Below, piece by piece: positions 5,412 to 8,257 of a stretch of 8,257 nucleotides of DNA. The stretch is from an uncultured Collinsella sp. GTDB taxonomy: Bacteria > Actinomycetota > Coriobacteriia > Coriobacteriales > Coriobacteriaceae. Made by a program: the position numbers and the translations under genes. The stretch lies in contig USHR01000076.1 in NCBI GenBank assembly GCA_900554495.1, positions 1-8,257 on the forward strand, read 5' to 3'. The stretch's first letter is position 1. Every line of letters starts with the position of its first letter. The notes beneath the pieces are model-generated. The model did not search any database and was not told where the DNA came from. It saw only the letters and a program-made list of their open reading frames with translations.

Positions 5412-7252
5412 TGACCGATCTTGCATCCACCACATCACAATCGCTCGGTCGCGATTCCATGGTCGGCCTGCGCCTGGCGCGTGTCGACGGGTTTGAGCCG
5501 GCCATTGCGCTCGGTCAGGACGAACTGCCTGCCTATCTGCGTCGTTTTACGATGCTGTTTGCCGACGAAGCCACCATGCGCCGTGGCGGTATCGGCCGCG
5601 TGACGCGTGCCGTCAACGCCCAAGGCGAGGCCGTGGCACTCAAGCAGCTCATCTTGCCGACGCGCGATGAGTTTGACGACGATGCAGCTCACGAGGCGCT
5701 GGTCGCCAAGTTCAAGGCGGCGTTTCGGGAGGAATACGAATGCCATCGCGCCCTTTCGGGTCTTAAGGGCTTTCCCCGCCTCTATGGCTGGGGCGAGGTC
5801 GACGGTGTGCCTGCAATTGTCATGGAATGGGTCGAGGGCGAGACGCTTGCCCGCTTGCGTTCGCGACTCGCCGTGGACGATGCCGGACGCCTGTCGCCGC
5901 TTGTGGCGGCGCGTCTGGGTCGCGACCTGTTCGATCTGCTCTGCCGTATGAGCCTGGTGGGTGAGGGCTTTGTCCATCGCGATATCTCGCCCGCTAATAT
6001 TATGGTGCGTACGGCGCGCCTGCCGCTTGACCGGCAGCTTGCCGAGGGCACCTTTGACCTGTGCCTGATCGACTTTGGCTCGTCGCTGGCGCTCGAGCCT
6101 GCGTCGGCCGTGGCCGGTACCGGCGGCAAGGCGTCGTTTACGGAGCGCTATGCCACGCTGCGTCGCGCGACGGTTGCCTATGCCCCACCCGAGATGCTCA
6201 CCGACGATATTCCCGATCTGCGCGCTTTGCGTATGTCGCCGGCGATTGACGTCTATGCCGCGGCAAGCACGGTTTACGAGCTCATTGCCGGCGTCGCGCC
6301 ATACGAAGCCGCGCCGAGCACTTCGGGCACCTCGGGTTCGCGCAAAAAGACGCGCGACATCGCGAGCCCCTACCGTCTCAAGATGGACACGCGGCCCGAC
6401 TATCCCATTGGTGCCCATGCGCCCGGTTGTGATTTGACTCAGCTGCTTCGTCGTGAGCCCGATGTGGCGCTCGCCGCGGCCGAGCAGGCCCAGCAGCTAG
6501 GGCTTGAGCCGGATTCCGAAGAGCTACGCGATGCGCTGGCGTTTGTCGATGCCCAGCTGTTCGACGTGGTGATGGCCTGTCTGTCCAGCCATCAAAAAGA
6601 TCGTCCCGAGCCGGCGGCGGTCGAGGCGGCGCTCTCGGCGTTTTGTGACCACTATGCGCAAAATGTCGGTCGTTCGCTCCGCGGCGAGCCGCTCACGCCG
6701 TGCCCCATGGATGCGTCTGGCCGCGCGGTTCGTCGCGCGCTGATGGTCGGCGCGACAGTCGTCTGTGGCGTGGTTTGGGCTGTGGTCGTGGTTTCGGCCG
6801 CGCTGCTGGCGTCGGGCGCTCGCGTGACGGCGACTTTGGGATCGCTCGTGTGGTCTGGGTCGCTACCGGGTATTATTGCCGCACTGGCGTTGGCGCTGCC
6901 AGGCATAGCCGGCGTTGCCGCGGGGGCACTTGCGCGCGATCGGCGCTCGGGCTTCCTGCAGGGTGTGCTTGCGCTTTCTGCCTGCGAGGCTCCGGTGCTG
7001 GTTGTGGCTGCATGTAGCGTATTTTCCCAACGCGCCGTGATGGGCGGCCTTGTTGCCGCTCTGGTTGCAACCTATACGCTTACGTGGTTTTTGCTTGCGA
7101 TGGGCTTTGCCTTTGAACTTCCCGTTTCGGCACCGCGACGCACAAAAGCCCAGATGGCGACTCCGCTTGCCGGTGGAGCCGCAGCTGCCCGTACTTTTGG
7201 CGGACCTGTCGAAGTATCGTCCGATTCTATTTCTACGACCAAGGAGGCCTAG
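5408..7252 (+). CDS. Hanks-type serine/threonine protein kinase with four C-terminal membrane helices
   Basis: The 614-residue product has a cytoplasmic kinase domain at about 45-415: glycine-rich loop GGIGRV (60-65), ATP-binding K79 in VALK, a helix-C glutamate within FREEYE (106-111), catalytic loop HRDISPAN (190-197, D192 and N197), DFG at 222-224, a PPE motif at 260-262, D281 and a late arginine R399. The key catalytic residues are present, so it should be active. The lysine usual in HRDLKPxN is replaced by S194. The DFG-to-PPE segment is long (about 40 residues), and an insert of about 85 residues follows subdomain IX. Four hydrophobic helices follow, at about 444-467, 486-508, 518-539 and 546-569, with short loops and no extracellular sensor such as PASTA. 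The tail (570-614) is rich in Ser and Thr. The start overlaps the previous stop as ATGA; a second ATG at 5411 is equally possible. The FHA gene follows directly. Confidence 0.93.
   Translation: MMTDLASTTSQSLGRDSMVGLRLARVDGFEPAIALGQDELPAYLRRFTMLFADEATMRRGGIGRVTRAVNAQGEAVALKQLILPTRDEFDDDAAHEALVAKFKAAFREEYECHRALSGLKGFPRLYGWGEVDGVPAIVMEWVEGETLARLRSRLAVDDAGRLSPLVAARLGRDLFDLLCRMSLVGEGFVHRDISPANIMVRTARLPLDRQLAEGTFDLCLIDFGSSLALEPASAVAGTGGKASFTERYATLRRATVAYAPPEMLTDDIPDLRALRMSPAIDVYAAASTVYELIAGVAPYEAAPSTSGTSGSRKKTRDIASPYRLKMDTRPDYPIGAHAPGCDLTQLLRREPDVALAAAEQAQQLGLEPDSEELRDALAFVDAQLFDVVMACLSSHQKDRPEPAAVEAALSAFCDHYAQNVGRSLRGEPLTPCPMDASGRAVRRALMVGATVVCGVVWAVVVVSAALLASGARVTATLGSLVWSGSLPGIIAALALALPGIAGVAAGALARDRRSGFLQGVLALSACEAPVLVVAACSVFSQRAVMGGLVAALVATYTLTWFLLAMGFAFELPVSAPRRTKAQMATPLAGGAAAARTFGGPVEVSSDSISTTKEA
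7241..7247 (+). promoter_or_regulatory. Ribosome binding site of the FHA gene inside the kinase gene's end
   Basis: AAGGAGG, a near-perfect anti-16S match, lies within the last sense codons of the kinase gene and eight bases before the FHA gene's ATG. It fixes the FHA start and should give strong translation within the same transcript. Confidence 0.85.
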
Positions 7253-7255
7253 GTC

Positions 7256-8194
7256 ATGGCATCTCAAGTTGAGCTCACCCCATGCGGGGCCATGTTTGAC
7301 ATCTTTAAGCGCGCGGCGCATCTGAGCCATATCGAGCTGTGCGGCTTGGTGCTTTCGTCCCGTCCGCTCGCCGACGGCCGCAGCCCGCAGAGCCGAGCCG
7401 CCGATCGCTCTTGGGTTTCCCGCTTTATCGTTCGCGCACCGGTCGGCACGCTTCAGCAGCGCTACTTTGCCGAATACGGTACATCGGCTGCGCGTATTAT
7501 GTCGCAACTGGCCTTGCGCCGGCGCAACCCCATGGACTCCACGGCTGTGATCAATATGGTGTGCGGTCCTGCAGGTGAACCGATGGTACGCGCGCTCGAA
7601 GAGTGCCACCAGGACACGAATCTCTATCGCAACGCGCTCGATCGCCTGTCCCAGGCGGCGGAACTCATGCCCGCCGAGCGCGCCGAGGCCGTGCTGGTGC
7701 TGTTTGTCGCCGTCGGTTGTTCGGCGGATGTGCGGTCCTCGGTGAACTATGCCATCGAGTACGTGCACGCGACCTGTGGCGGAGGCACATCCACGCCGCG
7801 TTCGCTTGGCATGTCGATGACCGCGGGCGAACGCGAACCCGCCCCGGCGCACCCCTTGGGCTTGCTGCGCGTACAAAACAGTTTTGTCGTGAGCGCCCCG
7901 CGCTGGATTCAGCCGAGTGAGCAGGGTGTTGAGATTGGCGCGCTGGCCACTGGCGAGGGCGATATTACCGACGTCGGCGACGATGTCTCGGCCCGCCATG
8001 CCCATATCTGGTGCGATGCTCAAAATATCTGGCACGTCGAGGACTTGTCGTCCACCAACGGAACCGTGGTGGTAAACGGGGCCACGCGCGTCTGCATTCA
8101 GGTCGAACCCGGCCGTTCCGCCCAACTCAATCCCGGCGACGAGCTCAAGCTCGGCGAATCCACTACCTACGCCATTCTCTTCGGTGCCCTCTAG
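7256..8194 (+). CDS. FHA-domain protein with an unrecognised N-terminal domain
   Basis: FHA domains bind phosphothreonine peptides and commonly read out Ser/Thr kinase activity. In this 312-residue protein the FHA domain fills about 200-312. It shows IGA at 227-229 (position of the usual IGR), SARHA (245-249, the SxxH motif with S245 and H248), DLSSTNGT (263-270, with N268), then VVVNG and a PGDELKLG segment near the end. The conserved Ser, His and Asn remain, but the phosphate-contacting Arg of GR is Ala (A229), and the Arg after the conserved Ser is Ala (A246). Phosphopeptide binding may therefore be weakened or altered. The N-terminal 200 residues look soluble and mostly helical, with six cysteines (C10, C29, C103, C117, C155, C174), and match no family I know. 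The start follows AAGGAGG by eight bases, three bases after the kinase stop. It is the probable effector or substrate of the kinase, by context. Confidence 0.92.
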   Translation: MASQVELTPCGAMFDIFKRAAHLSHIELCGLVLSSRPLADGRSPQSRAADRSWVSRFIVRAPVGTLQQRYFAEYGTSAARIMSQLALRRRNPMDSTAVINMVCGPAGEPMVRALEECHQDTNLYRNALDRLSQAAELMPAERAEAVLVLFVAVGCSADVRSSVNYAIEYVHATCGGGTSTPRSLGMSMTAGEREPAPAHPLGLLRVQNSFVVSAPRWIQPSEQGVEIGALATGEGDITDVGDDVSARHAHIWCDAQNIWHVEDLSSTNGTVVVNGATRVCIQVEPGRSAQLNPGDELKLGESTTYAILFGAL

Positions 8195-8257
8195 CCGGCA
8201 GATAGGGACGTTCCTTTTAATATGAGCAGGACATTGTCAAGAGGCAAAATCGGGCCT
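8195..8257. other. Non-coding tail with a possible dispersed-repeat motif
   Basis: The 63 bases after the FHA stop contain no open gene start with a ribosome binding site and no clear terminator. TAGGGACGTTCCTTTT (about 8204-8219) resembles repeat units of the GGGACGTTCC type that I associate with REP-like elements in several bacteria. That is a memory-based impression, and only one copy is present here. Confidence 0.25.

Noticed and set aside
6863..8125. A 420-residue minus-strand open frame opposite the kinase and FHA genes
   Set aside because: Basic, low-complexity translation with no recognisable domain and no ribosome site, fully overlapping two genes with clear family motifs.

Overview
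The window looks like a chromosomal segment of a high-G+C, Shine-Dalgarno-using actinobacterium. My impression is a Collinsella-like member of the Coriobacteriia. This rests on codon use, the style of the proteins and the dnaX, ybaB, recR neighbourhood, not on any database match. Six protein-coding genes are well supported; no rRNA, tRNA, CRISPR array or insertion sequence is visible.

Positions 15-3016 hold dnaX (the tau/gamma subunit of the replicative clamp loader), with an unusually long Ala/Pro-rich C-terminal half. It is followed by a convergent minus-strand gene for an unrecognised small membrane-anchored protein, with its own TATAAT box and a strong ribosome binding site. This gene interrupts the common dnaX-ybaB-recR operon and is less G+C-rich than its neighbours (about 54% by hand count, against about 65% in a dnaX sample).

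Positions 3017-4260 hold a regulatory gap and then ybaB and recR, 13 bases apart. The gap carries a perfect 9-2-9 operator-like palindrome with a third half-site, an extended -10 candidate and a leader hairpin. ybaB and recR encode a nucleoid-associated DNA-binding protein and a recombinational-repair mediator.

Positions 4261-8194 form the most distinctive part: a tightly coupled three-gene signalling operon. It encodes a membrane-anchored or exported protein with a Ser/Gly-rich linker, a Hanks-type Ser/Thr kinase with four C-terminal membrane helices, and an FHA-domain protein. The leader has two related 10-bp palindromes 73 bp apart, an extended -10 promoter, and a terminator-like hairpin with a T-tract only a few bases before the ribosome binding site. 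That layout suggests transcription attenuation. The first gene overlaps the kinase by ATGA, and the FHA gene's ribosome binding site lies in the last kinase codons. The kinase has almost no extracellular part of its own, so the first gene may supply the outside-facing domain and the FHA protein the downstream target. That division of labour is inference.

The last 63 bases are non-coding and contain a motif that may belong to a dispersed repeat.
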